Source: Paraburkholderia sp. C35 (GTDB lineage Bacteria; Pseudomonadota; Gammaproteobacteria; Burkholderiales; Burkholderiaceae). Taken from it: DNA of 64,000 nt. Numbering within the stretch: the stretch's first letter is position 1; each line of letters opens with the position of its first letter. Made by a program: the position numbers and the translations under genes. Positions 8,799-17,031 of the stretch are shown here, piece by piece. Where the stretch lies: the NCBI RefSeq assembly GCF_003121405.1, contig NZ_QBUY01000026.1, positions 1 to 64,000 of the forward strand, written 5' to 3'. The notes beneath the pieces are model-generated. The model had not been told where the DNA came from, did not search any database, and saw only the letters and a program-made list of their open reading frames with translations.

Positions 8799-9647
8799 TC
8801 AGTCGATAACAGGCGGCGCGAACAGCGCGTCGATGCCAACGCATGCGTCTTCGTCGATCCAGCGGCGGCGCAACAGGCAATCGAGCGTGGCAAGACTCGC
8901 ATCGACGGTCATCGCGCCTTCTTCGATCGCCTGCGCGACATCTTCGATGCGCGCCAGCCGATGCTCACCGACTTCGCCGTCCTGATTGCGCGGCGCAAAA
9001 TCTTCGGGCAACGCGAGGTCGTAGATGAAGATCTGCTCGGCCTGCGTGCCTTCGGGAAGCGATTGCAGCACATGCGCGGTGCGTCCAGCGACGGCACGCG
9101 ACGCGATTTCTTCAGGAATGCCCGATTCTTCCCAGCATTCCTTGACGATTGTCTCAGCGAGACTGAAGCCCCAACCGATGCCGCCCGCCACGACGTTGTC
9201 GAGCATACCGGGATCGGTCGCCTTGGTGTCGCTGCGGCGCGCGATCCACAATTGCGGCGCACTGTCTGCATATTCTACGACGCCGTTCAGATGCACCGCG
9301 TACGTCATCGTGCCGAAAAAGCGCGACGCCGCGCGTTCGATATACGCGAGCGGCGGCGCATCGAATGCATTGCGGATTGCATAAGTTTCGTCGCGCCAGC
9401 CGGGAATCCTGCCTTCTGCCGCGAGCGCGCCGATCACTGAACCCAGCGCGGCGCTGCGCAGATCGACGGTGTTGTACAGCGGCGCGAGCGTGACGCGTTC
9501 GGCATCGATTTCGAACACATCAGGCCAGCGCGTTAGCAGCGGCACATCGCCCGCACGAATCCAGCCGACGCGCTCGCCGTCGATCACGAACGGAACATGC
9601 GACGTTCGATCGAAACGACGCGCAGCGACGATGCAAGGCAAAGACAT
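8799..9647 (-). CDS. NUDIX hydrolase with DUF4743 N-terminal domain
   Basis: The 282-residue protein carries an N-terminal DUF4743-like region (about 1-115) and a NUDIX domain whose box runs from GGIGWGFSLAETIVKE to CWEESGI (about 165-188), with the REUXEE glutamates present although the usual Arg is Lys. The combination is found in proteins related to the NUDIX part of yeast Tnr3/YJR142W, which remove damaged thiamine diphosphate; this is the likely class but the substrate is inferred. The start at 9647 (MSLPCIVAARRFD) has GGAG upstream; the open frame extends further up without conservation and into the LysE gene. Confidence 0.82.
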   Translation of the reverse strand: MSLPCIVAARRFDRTSHVPFVIDGERVGWIRAGDVPLLTRWPDVFEIDAERVTLAPLYNTVDLRSAALGSVIGALAAEGRIPGWRDETYAIRNAFDAPPLAYIERAASRFFGTMTYAVHLNGVVEYADSAPQLWIARRSDTKATDPGMLDNVVAGGIGWGFSLAETIVKECWEESGIPEEIASRAVAGRTAHVLQSLPEGTQAEQIFIYDLALPEDFAPRNQDGEVGEHRLARIEDVAQAIEEGAMTVDASLATLDCLLRRRWIDEDACVGIDALFAPPVID

Positions 9648-9696
9648 GTGTGCTCCAGACAGCGTGATGCGTTTGACTTCAAACTTTAGTGGCGAA

Positions 9697-10311
9697 TCAG
9701 TCGCGCAGCGCAACGCGAATACCGATCGCGATAAACGTCGCGCCCGCAAGGCGGTCGAGCCACACGCCAGCGCGCGGGCGACGCTTCAGCCAGCCGCCGA
9801 TCATCCCCGCGCACACGCCGAACAGCGAGAACACCAGCACCGTCTGCAGCATGAACAGCGCGCCGAGTTCGAACATCTGCAGCGTGACGCTCTGCTCGCC
9901 GTGCGGAACGACGAATTGCGGCAGGAATACGATGAAGAACAGCGTGACTTTCGGATTCAGCACATTGCCGATCACGCTCTGCCGGAAGATCGACATGAGC
10001 GGTTGCGGCGGACGCTCGTGCGCGGTCGCGAGACCTTTGCTGCGGATTGCCTTGATGCCGATCCAGATCAGATACGCAGCGCCCGCGAGCTTGATGATCT
10101 CGAACGCAACGGGCGATGAACGCAGCACAGCCGCGACGCCGAGCGCGGCGAGTGTCGTGTGAAACGAGATGCCCGCGGCAAAACCAAGCGCCGCGACGAA
10201 GCCCGCCGCGCGTCCTTGCGAAATGCCGCGCGCGAGAACCTGCAGATTGTCGGGACCGGGCGCGAACGTGATCGCTATCGACGTCGCGAGAAAAAGCAGG
10301 AAGTTGGGCAT
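9697..10311 (-). CDS. LysE/RhtB family amino-acid exporter
   Basis: A 204-residue inner-membrane protein of the LysE/RhtB family with about six hydrophobic segments. The N-terminal signature FLLFLATSIAITFAPGPDNL and the block GNVLNPKVTLFFIVFLPQFV (about 115-135) are diagnostic. Members export lysine, threonine, homoserine lactone or related compounds; the substrate here is unknown. I chose the ATG at 10311 because GGAG lies 11 nt upstream; a GTG four codons further up (10323) overlaps that Shine-Dalgarno and looks less likely. The stop lies 49 bp before the NUDIX start and the apt stop lies 26 bp upstream, so apt-lysE-nudix may form one transcript. Confidence 0.88.
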   Translation of the reverse strand: MPNFLLFLATSIAITFAPGPDNLQVLARGISQGRAAGFVAALGFAAGISFHTTLAALGVAAVLRSSPVAFEIIKLAGAAYLIWIGIKAIRSKGLATAHERPPQPLMSIFRQSVIGNVLNPKVTLFFIVFLPQFVVPHGEQSVTLQMFELGALFMLQTVLVFSLFGVCAGMIGGWLKRRPRAGVWLDRLAGATFIAIGIRVALRD

Positions 10312-10337
10312 CGCGTTTGACACTCCGTTAGAAGAAC

Positions 10338-10904
10338 TCAGTGGCCGCCGAACGACGTGACGGTGTACAGCGGCAAGCCGGCTTCGCGCAGCAGCTTCGA
10401 GCCGCCGAGATCGGGCAGATCGACAATCGCCGCGCCTTCGACCACCGTCGCGCCGAGACGCTCCAGCAGATTCTTGCCGGCCATCATTGTGCCACCCGTT
10501 GCAATCAGGTCATCGATGATCACGATACGGTCGCCCGGCTTGCACGCGTCTTCGTGAATCTCGACGGTTGCCGTGCCGTATTCGAGTGCGTACGATTCGG
10601 ACACCGTCTTGTACGGCAGCTTGCCGATCTTGCGGATCGGGATGAAGCCGAGATTCAGTTCATACGCGACGATCGGCGCAATGATGAAGCCGCGCGCATC
10701 GAGACCGGCCACGTAATCGAGCTTCAACTCGATATAGCGCTGCACGAACAGATCGATCAGCACGCGCAGCGTCTTCGGCTTTTGCAGCAGCGGCGTGATG
10801 TCGCGGAACTGCACGCCCGGCTGCGGCCAGTCGGGCACCGTGCGGATCTGGCTGTTGATGTATTCGGCCGCGTCGAATGGCTGATTCGCAGGCGCAATGG
10901 ACAT
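10338..10904 (-). CDS. apt: Adenine phosphoribosyltransferase
   Basis: Salvages adenine to AMP using PRPP. The 188-residue product shows VAGLDARGFIIAPIVAYEL and the PRPP-binding loop VIIDDLIATGGTMMAG (about 131-146), and is near the usual length of about 180. The start MSIAPANQPFDAAEYINSQI fits the family with GGAG upstream. It is the first gene of a short minus-strand group with the LysE exporter. Its upstream neighbour on the same strand is the interrupted antiporter gene. Confidence 0.95.
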   Translation of the reverse strand: MSIAPANQPFDAAEYINSQIRTVPDWPQPGVQFRDITPLLQKPKTLRVLIDLFVQRYIELKLDYVAGLDARGFIIAPIVAYELNLGFIPIRKIGKLPYKTVSESYALEYGTATVEIHEDACKPGDRIVIIDDLIATGGTMMAGKNLLERLGATVVEGAAIVDLPDLGGSKLLREAGLPLYTVTSFGGH

Positions 10905-11039
10905 GATGACTCCAGACGGGTCGATGACGACCCTGATATTTCCAGTGAATTACGTGAATGCCGCGCGCGCCCGTCCAATGTGAAGAACGACGATGAAAAC
11001 GCGCGCCGCGTGATCTTTGCTGAAAAAGTGCAGCAAGCG

Positions 11040-11198
11040 TCAGGCCGCCGCCGCGCCGCGCCGATGCTTCGACAAACGCTCTTCCGCTTCGGCCAGCGCT
11101 TCGGGCAAACCGCGCAGCACCACGATGTCGCTCGCGCGCAGCTTGGTCGACGGATCCGGCTCGACGCCGCGAATGCCGTGCCGGCGAATCGCCGTCAC
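11040..11198 (-). pseudogene. Detached 3' end of the antiporter gene (TrkA-C domain remnant)
   Basis: Reading on in the same frame past the TAA at 11199-11201 gives 52 codons that look like the rest of a TrkA-C domain: VTAIRRHGIRGVEPDP, then STKLRASDIVVLRGLPEAL, then AEAEERLSKHRRGAAAA and a TGA at 11040-11042. The GC and codon pattern are continuous with the gene upstream. This shows directly that the antiporter frame once continued to 11040. The remnant has no start of its own that I can support. Confidence 0.85.
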
Positions 11199-13040
11199 TT
11201 ACACGCCGAGATCGAACAGTCCAAGCTCTTCGAGCGTACGCCCGACGGCATCGGCTTTTTCGTCGACGGGCACAGATTGTAGCCGCACCTGCTCGTGACC
11301 ATCGTCGTCTTCCACGTCGTCGGCGCCGTGGAAATAGCCGCGCAGCAGACTATAGCGCTCGTCGCGCAACTCCTCGACGCGGCGCACGACGCGCCGCATC
11401 GGCACGCCCATCACCACCAGCGTATGCGACGCCAGCATCAGGCTGCCTTCGACGATTTCCGGAATCACTTCCGTCGCGCCTGCTGCGAGCAGCTTTTCGA
11501 GGTCGCTATCGTCGACGGTGCGCACGATCACGGGCAGCGTCGGTTCGAGTTCGTGGATGTTGTGCAGCACGCGCAGCGCGGACGGCGTGTTTGCGTACGT
11601 GATTGCCACCGTCGCCGCGCGATGGATACCCGCTGCGAGCAGCGACTCGCGCCGCCCGGCATCACCGAACACGACCGATTCGCCCGCCGCCGCTGCCGCC
11701 GCGACACGGTCGGGATCGAGGTCGAGCGCGACATACGACAAGCCTTCGTGCTCCAGCATGCGCGCCAGGTTCTGCCCCGCGCGGCCATAACCGCAGATGA
11801 TCACGTGGCCGCTCTGCTTGAGGCTTTGCGTGGCAATTCGCGTCATTTGCAAAGACTGCATCATCCATTCAGTCGACGACAGCCGCAGCACGATGCGATC
11901 CGCGTTCTGGATCATGAACGGCGCGGCGAGCATAGACAGCAGCATCGCGGCGAGGATGGCCTGGAGCAAAGTGGCATCGACGAGATGTTTGTCGAGAATC
12001 AGGTTCAGCAGCACGAAGCCGAATTCGCCTGCCTGCGCGAGGCCGATACCCGTGCGCATCGCCACGCCCGGCGTCGCGCCAAACAGCCGCGCGAGTCCGG
12101 TGATCATCACCACTTTCAGCAGCACCGGTCCCAACAGGAACGCCAGCACGATCAACGGATGCTGCCAGATCACCATCGGATTGAGCAGCATGCCCGTGGT
12201 CACGAAGAAGAGCCCGAGCAGCACGTCACGAAACGGCTTGATGTCCTCTTCCACCTGATGCCGGTACGGCGTCTCCGCGATCAACATACCCGCGATAAAC
12301 GCCCCCAGCGCGAGCGACAGACCGAATTTATCGGTGATGAACGCCGCGCCCAGCGTGACCAGCAGCAGGTTCAGGATGAACAGTTCCTGCGAGCGGCGCC
12401 GCGCGACCACGTTGAACCAGCGCGTCATGAACTTCTGCCCGACGATCAGCAGCAGCGCCAACGCAATCACGATCTTGATGGCCGCGACGCCCAGCGATTT
12501 GACCAGGTCGTCCGAGTTTCCGCCGAGCGCCGCGATGACGATCAACAGCGGCACGACGGCCAGATCCTGGAACAGCCGCACACCGAAGATATTGCGGCCA
12601 TGCTCGGTTTCGATTTCGAGCCGCTCCGCGAGCATCTTGCTGACGATTGCGGTAGATGACATTGCCAGCGCGCCGCCCAGCGCGATGCTGCCCTGCCACG
12701 AGATATGCACCCAGCGTTCGAGCACGAAACCGAGCGCCACGGCCACGGCGACGGTGCCGAGCACCTGCAGCAAGCCGAGACCGAACACCAGCCGGCGCAT
12801 CGAGCGCAACTTGGCGAGCGAAAACTCCAGCCCGATCGAGAACATCAGGAACACGACGCCGAATTCGGCGAGATTCTGCGCGCCGACCGAATCCGGCACG
12901 ATGCCAAACGCGTGCGGGCCGACCACGATGCCGACGGACAGATAGCCGAGCATCGGCGGCAGGTTCAGATAGCGGAACACGACGACACCCACCACTGAAG
13001 CCAGCAGCAGGAACAGCGTCATTTCGAGCGGCGAAATCAT
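11199..13040 (-). CDS. KefB/KefC-type monovalent cation:proton antiporter, C-terminus cut by in-frame TAA
   Basis: A CPA2-family K+/H+ antiporter. Residues 1 to about 390 hold a dozen membrane helices (start MISPLEMTLFLLLASVVGVV), followed by a TrkA-N/RCK nucleotide-binding domain from about 405 with the Rossmann motif HVIICGYGRAGQ. A TrkA-C domain begins near residue 570 but stops at residue 613, after LGLFDLGV, at a TAA; the same frame goes on for 52 codons to 11040. One base change (for example GAA to TAA) explains it. A protein without the end of TrkA-C might still move ions but may lose ligand gating. The frame is open upstream to 13109, but 13040 is the family start. Divergent from kdsD. 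Confidence 0.85.
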   Translation of the reverse strand: MISPLEMTLFLLLASVVGVVVFRYLNLPPMLGYLSVGIVVGPHAFGIVPDSVGAQNLAEFGVVFLMFSIGLEFSLAKLRSMRRLVFGLGLLQVLGTVAVAVALGFVLERWVHISWQGSIALGGALAMSSTAIVSKMLAERLEIETEHGRNIFGVRLFQDLAVVPLLIVIAALGGNSDDLVKSLGVAAIKIVIALALLLIVGQKFMTRWFNVVARRRSQELFILNLLLVTLGAAFITDKFGLSLALGAFIAGMLIAETPYRHQVEEDIKPFRDVLLGLFFVTTGMLLNPMVIWQHPLIVLAFLLGPVLLKVVMITGLARLFGATPGVAMRTGIGLAQAGEFGFVLLNLILDKHLVDATLLQAILAAMLLSMLAAPFMIQNADRIVLRLSSTEWMMQSLQMTRIATQSLKQSGHVIICGYGRAGQNLARMLEHEGLSYVALDLDPDRVAAAAAAGESVVFGDAGRRESLLAAGIHRAATVAITYANTPSALRVLHNIHELEPTLPVIVRTVDDSDLEKLLAAGATEVIPEIVEGSLMLASHTLVVMGVPMRRVVRRVEELRDERYSLLRGYFHGADDVEDDDGHEQVRLQSVPVDEKADAVGRTLEELGLFDLGV

Positions 13041-13188
13041 CGGCAAAAGCGCATGGGAAAGAGCATCCAGGTTCGTCGGGAACGCCACGCGCAAACGCCC
13101 GCGCAGCAAGGTTCAGGGGCCGGTGAAGGCAATGTCCGGAAAGGTCTGTCCCGGCACGGCGAAATAGCGGCTTTGCTATCCTCCCCGG

Positions 13189-14172
13189 ATGATAGCGAAA
13201 CTCAATGGCGACCGGGCACTTGCGCTCGCTCGCGACGTGCTGGACATCGAAGCGGACGCGGTGCGCTCCCTTCGCGATCATCTCGACGATGCATTCCTCG
13301 AAGCGATCGACTTCATTCTCGGCTGCCGTGGACGTGTAGTCGTGTCCGGCATCGGCAAGTCCGGCCATATCGCGCGCAAGCTCGCAGCCACGCTCGCGAG
13401 CACGGGCACGCCTGCGTTTTTCGTGCATCCCGCGGAAGCCAGCCATGGCGATCTCGGCATGGTGACAGCGGACGATGTCTTTATCGGCATGTCGAATTCG
13501 GGTGAGTCGGAAGAACTCGTCGCGATCCTGCCGCTCGTCAAGCGCATCGGCGCAAAGATGATCGCAATGACGGGCCGCCCCGGTTCGAGTCTCGCCAGAA
13601 TCGCCGACGTGCATCTGTATTGCGGCGTCGAAAAAGAAGCGTGTCCGATGAATCTCGCGCCGACGGCCAGCACCACGGCCGCGCGCGCGCTCGGCGACGC
13701 GCTCGCTGTGGCCGTGCTCGAAGCGCGCGGTTTCGGCGCCGATGACTTTGCCCGCTCGCATCCGGGTGGCGCGCTGGGCCGCCGTCTGTTGACGTATGTG
13801 CACGACGTGATGCGCACGGGCGATCAGGTGCCGAAGGTGCTCGCCGGCTCGACGGTGCGCGACGCGCTGTTCCAGTTGACGGCCAAGCGCATGGGCATGA
13901 CGGCTATCGTCGATGAAAACGAGCGGGTCAAGGGTATCTTCACGGATGGCGATCTACGCCGCGTGCTCGAACGCGATGGCGATTTCCGCGCGCTTTCCAT
14001 CGATTCCGTGATGACACACGGCCCGCGTACCATCGGTCCTGACCGGCTCGCCGTCGAAGCCGTGGAACTGATGGAGCGTCACCGAATCAATCAGATGCTC
14101 GTCGTCGATGAAGCAGGCAAGCTGATCGGCGCGCTCAACATGCACGACCTGTTCTCGAAGAAGGTGATCTGA
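13189..14172 (+). CDS. kdsD: Arabinose-5-phosphate isomerase KdsD
   Basis: Converts ribulose-5-phosphate to arabinose-5-phosphate, the first step of Kdo synthesis for LPS. The 327-residue protein has an N-terminal SIS domain (GRVVVSGIGKSGHIARKLA, MSNSGESEEL, and EKEACPMNLAPTASTT) and two CBS domains in the C-terminal third (about 205-325, with MTAIVDENERVKGIFTDGDL). Length and order match the KpsF/GutQ/KdsD family. Its stop overlaps the kdsC start by one base, so translation is coupled. It is the first gene of the Kdo/Lpt/rpoN operon and is divergent from the antiporter. Confidence 0.95.
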   Translation: MIAKLNGDRALALARDVLDIEADAVRSLRDHLDDAFLEAIDFILGCRGRVVVSGIGKSGHIARKLAATLASTGTPAFFVHPAEASHGDLGMVTADDVFIGMSNSGESEELVAILPLVKRIGAKMIAMTGRPGSSLARIADVHLYCGVEKEACPMNLAPTASTTAARALGDALAVAVLEARGFGADDFARSHPGGALGRRLLTYVHDVMRTGDQVPKVLAGSTVRDALFQLTAKRMGMTAIVDENERVKGIFTDGDLRRVLERDGDFRALSIDSVMTHGPRTIGPDRLAVEAVELMERHRINQMLVVDEAGKLIGALNMHDLFSKKVI

Positions 14173-14732
14173 TGGCACCCGCCCTGACCGCAGCCGAACG
14201 CGCAAGCCGCGTGAAGCTGATGATTTTCGACGGCGATGGCGTACTCACCGACGGCGGCCTGCTGTTCACGGCCGAAGGCGACACAATGAAGGCCTTCAAT
14301 GCGATGGACGGTCACGGCGCCAAGCTGCTGCGCGAGGCGGGCATCGACACGGCCATCATCACCGGGCGCACGTCGGAAATCGTCGCGAAGCGCGCCGACA
14401 ATCTGCGCATCACGCACGTGTATCAGGGCGTCGAGCACAAGCTGGTCGCATTTGAGCAGTTGCTGAAGGAAACCGGTCGCACGCCCGAAGAATGCGGCTA
14501 TATGGGCGACGACTGGGTCGATCTCGCCGTGATGCTGAAGGTCGGCTTCGCGGCGGCGCCCGCCAATTCGCATCCTGAAGTGATCGCACGCGCCCACTGG
14601 GTCAGCGAGGCGCGCGGCGGCCACGGCGCGGTGCGCGAAGTGTGCGACGCGCTGCTGCGCGCACAAGGCCGCTACGATGCGCTGCTCGCAGCCGCATGCA
14701 GCGGCGAGGCGCAGCGAGGCCTTGTCGGATGA
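14172..14732 (+). CDS. kdsC: 3-deoxy-manno-octulosonate-8-phosphatase KdsC
   Basis: HAD-family phosphatase that dephosphorylates Kdo-8-phosphate. The catalytic motif is MIFDGDGVLTDG (about residues 16-27), where the first Asp is the nucleophile; motif III is seen in CGYMGDDWVDLAVM (about 112-125). At 186 residues it has the compact, capless length of the family, which acts as a tetramer. The ATG overlaps the kdsD stop, and the stop overlaps the lptC start (ATGA), showing tight operon packing. Confidence 0.95.
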   Translation: MAPALTAAERASRVKLMIFDGDGVLTDGGLLFTAEGDTMKAFNAMDGHGAKLLREAGIDTAIITGRTSEIVAKRADNLRITHVYQGVEHKLVAFEQLLKETGRTPEECGYMGDDWVDLAVMLKVGFAAAPANSHPEVIARAHWVSEARGGHGAVREVCDALLRAQGRYDALLAAACSGEAQRGLVG

Positions 14733-15322
14733 ACCGTTTTCGCTGGACTTCGCTGATTCCGCTCATCGCGATGGCGGCGCTCGCCGGCATCACGTACTGG
14801 CTGCTGCAAGCCACCTTGCCGCGCAAGGACGAAGGCGTGATCAAGCCGAAACAGCACGCGCCTGATTATTTCGCCGATAACTTCTCGGTGTCCGAACTCG
14901 ACCAGTCGGGTGCGACGCAGTATCGGCTGACAGCGACCAAGCTGATTCACTACGAAGACGACGAAAACAGCGACCTGACCATGCCCGCCATCCGTGCGTT
15001 CCAGCCGGGCAAGCCCGTCGTCACGGCCACGGGCGACCGCGGCACGGTGAACGGCGATGCGTCGATCGTCGATCTTTACGACAACGCGCGCATCGTGCGC
15101 GACGCGGGTTTCGGCGACCCGCGCATGCAAGCCGATTCCTCGCATTTCCGCGTGCTCGTGAACGACGATGTGATCGAGACGGAAAAGCCGGTTAAACTTC
15201 AGCGCGGCCAGTCGATCATGACGGCCAGCGGCATGAAATACAACAATGTGACCCGGGTCATCCAGCTATTCGGCAACGTGCGTGGCGCCATCGCCCCCGC
15301 CGACTCCGGTGGTTCCCAATAG
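14729..15322 (+). CDS. lptC: LPS export ABC transporter periplasmic protein LptC
   Basis: Bitopic inner-membrane protein that takes LPS from LptB2FG and passes it to LptA. The 197-residue product starts MNRFRWTSLIPLIAMAALAG, giving one N-terminal membrane anchor (about 7-27), followed by a periplasmic beta-jellyroll with YFADNFSVSELDQSG and KPVKLQRGQSIMTASGMKYNN. The frame is open further upstream through kdsC, but this start forms the ATGA overlap with the kdsC stop and gives the expected length. Next to lptA and lptB, in the usual order. Confidence 0.94.
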   Translation: MNRFRWTSLIPLIAMAALAGITYWLLQATLPRKDEGVIKPKQHAPDYFADNFSVSELDQSGATQYRLTATKLIHYEDDENSDLTMPAIRAFQPGKPVVTATGDRGTVNGDASIVDLYDNARIVRDAGFGDPRMQADSSHFRVLVNDDVIETEKPVKLQRGQSIMTASGMKYNNVTRVIQLFGNVRGAIAPADSGGSQ

Positions 15323-15354
15323 CAACCCGGGCCAATCCATTCCAGCGTGACTGC

Positions 15355-16032
15355 ATGAACGAATCGTTCCCCCGTTTTGAGTCCGGCCGCACGCGCGCGC
15401 TTCGCGTAAGCCGCGCCGGGCTTGCGGCACTCCTGATCGCATTGCCGCTTGCCGGTTTTGCGCCGCTTGCGCACGCCGAACGTGCCGACAAGGACAAGCC
15501 GCTCAACATCGAAGCGGACAACATGACGTATGACGACCTCAAGCAGGTCAACATCTTCACCGGCCACGTGGTCGCCACCAAAGGCACGATCGTCATCAAG
15601 GCGGACCGTGTCGAAGTGACGCAGGATCCGCAGGGCTACCAGTATGCGACGGGCACGTCGACGGGCAAGAATCTCGCGTACTTCCGCCAGAAGCGTGACG
15701 GCGTCGATGAATACATCGACGGTGATGCCGAACGCATCGACTACGACGGCAAGCAGGATCTGACCACGCTGACCACGCGCGCTACCGTGCGCCGGTTGCA
15801 AGGTCTCGACACGATCGTCGACGAAGTGCACGGCAGCGTCATCACATACGACGGCCAGAACGACTTCTACACCGCGAAGGCCGGCAAGGACGTCGCCGGG
15901 CCGGGCAATCCGAACGGCCGCGTGCGCGCGATGCTGTCGCCGCGCAACGGCGGCGCCCAGCCGATCAGCGGGCCGTCGGCGACGCTGCAGCCCACCAACC
16001 AGTTCCAGGGACAAGGATCGACCAAGCCGTGA
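15355..16032 (+). CDS. lptA: LPS transport periplasmic protein LptA
   Basis: Periplasmic bridge protein that carries LPS to the outer membrane. The 225-residue precursor has an Arg-rich n-region, a hydrophobic core (AGLAALLIALPLAGF, about 23-38) and a cleavage site after AHA (about 44). The mature part opens with the OstA/LptA-N block DKPLNIEADNMTYDDLKQVN and FTGHVVATKGTIVIKADRVEV. A Gly/Gln/Pro-rich tail ends the protein. The stop overlaps the lptB GTG start. A 32-bp gap separates it from lptC. Confidence 0.95.
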   Translation: MNESFPRFESGRTRALRVSRAGLAALLIALPLAGFAPLAHAERADKDKPLNIEADNMTYDDLKQVNIFTGHVVATKGTIVIKADRVEVTQDPQGYQYATGTSTGKNLAYFRQKRDGVDEYIDGDAERIDYDGKQDLTTLTTRATVRRLQGLDTIVDEVHGSVITYDGQNDFYTAKAGKDVAGPGNPNGRVRAMLSPRNGGAQPISGPSATLQPTNQFQGQGSTKP

Positions 16033-16811
16033 GCGCCCCCGCCCTTCCCAATCGAAAGCCGGCGGGCACCAGCAGTTCGCTCGTCGTCCGCAATCTGAAG
16101 AAGCGCTACGGTTCGCGCACGGTCGTCAAGGACGTCTCGCTCGACGTGAAGAGCGGTGAAGTGGTCGGCCTGCTCGGCCCGAACGGCGCCGGCAAGACCA
16201 CGTCGTTCTACATGATCGTCGGTCTCGTGCCGCTCGATGCCGGCGAGATCGATCTCGACGGCAAGTCGATCAGCCTTCTGCCCATTCACAAGCGCGCTTC
16301 GCTCGGCTTGTCGTATCTGCCGCAGGAAGCGTCCGTGTTCCGCAAGCTCTCCGTCGAAGAGAACATTCGCGCCGTGCTCGAACTGCAATTCGGCGAGGAC
16401 GGCAAGCGTCTGTCGAAAGATGCGATTGCGTCGCGCACGGAAGCGCTGCTCGACGAACTGCAGATTGCGCATCTGCGTGAGAACCCGGCGCTGTCGCTGT
16501 CGGGTGGCGAACGCCGCCGCGTGGAAATTGCCCGCGCGCTCGCAACCAACCCGAGCTTCATCCTGCTCGACGAACCGTTCGCGGGCGTGGACCCGATCGC
16601 CGTTCTGGAAATCCAGAAGATCGTCAAGTTCCTGAAGCAGCGCAACATCGGCGTGCTTATCACGGACCATAACGTCCGTGAAACGCTCGGCATCTGCGAT
16701 CACGCCTATATCATCAGCGACGGCAGCGTGCTCGCAGCGGGCGCGCCCGGCGACATCATTGAAAACGAGAGCGTGCGCCGCGTCTATCTGGGCGAACACT
16801 TCCGCATGTGA
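16029..16811 (+). CDS. lptB: LPS export ABC transporter ATP-binding protein LptB
   Basis: Cytoplasmic ATPase that powers LPS extraction with LptF and LptG. The 260-residue product has Walker A GLLGPNGAGKTTSFYMIVGL, signature LSGGERRRVEIARAL, Walker B FILLDEPFAGVDPIAV and the switch His in LITDHNVRETL, all in LptB form. The start is a GTG overlapping the lptA stop (GTGA). The ~15 N-terminal residues before VVRNLKKRYG are extra compared with E. coli LptB. lptF/lptG are not in this window, as usual for this group. Confidence 0.96.
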   Translation: MSAPALPNRKPAGTSSSLVVRNLKKRYGSRTVVKDVSLDVKSGEVVGLLGPNGAGKTTSFYMIVGLVPLDAGEIDLDGKSISLLPIHKRASLGLSYLPQEASVFRKLSVEENIRAVLELQFGEDGKRLSKDAIASRTEALLDELQIAHLRENPALSLSGGERRRVEIARALATNPSFILLDEPFAGVDPIAVLEIQKIVKFLKQRNIGVLITDHNVRETLGICDHAYIISDGSVLAAGAPGDIIENESVRRVYLGEHFRM

Positions 16812-16819
16812 CACAAACG

Positions 16820-16843
16820 CACGCGGCGCGTGAACGCCGCGTG
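16820..16843 (+). terminator. Hairpin after lptB (possible weak or partial terminator)
   Basis: CACGCGGCG pairs perfectly with CGCCGCGTG over a 6-nt loop, starting 9 bp after the lptB stop. There is no T-run, so it may be an mRNA-stabilising hairpin or allow partial read-through to rpoN rather than be a strong terminator. Confidence 0.4.
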
Positions 16844-17031
16844 CAGCCCCGCCCTGGCGGCCCGTCCGGGCCGTTTCAAAAATCCGGCTGAGTAATTTTG
16901 ACGGGCTACGCTGGCGCGCTGTCGCACGCGTTATCGCCCGTTCGCGCCAAAATCTGCGGCCCACGCGTTTTTGCGGGTGTCGCCAGGTATCGCGGTCGTG
17001 GCAAACTCTCTACAATGAATCACACATTGCC

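Noticed and set aside
11199..11201. Programmed read-through or recoding at the antiporter TAA
   Set aside because: TAA is the tightest stop, no selenocysteine (TGA) context exists, and no hairpin directly follows. Mutation or base-call error is simpler.
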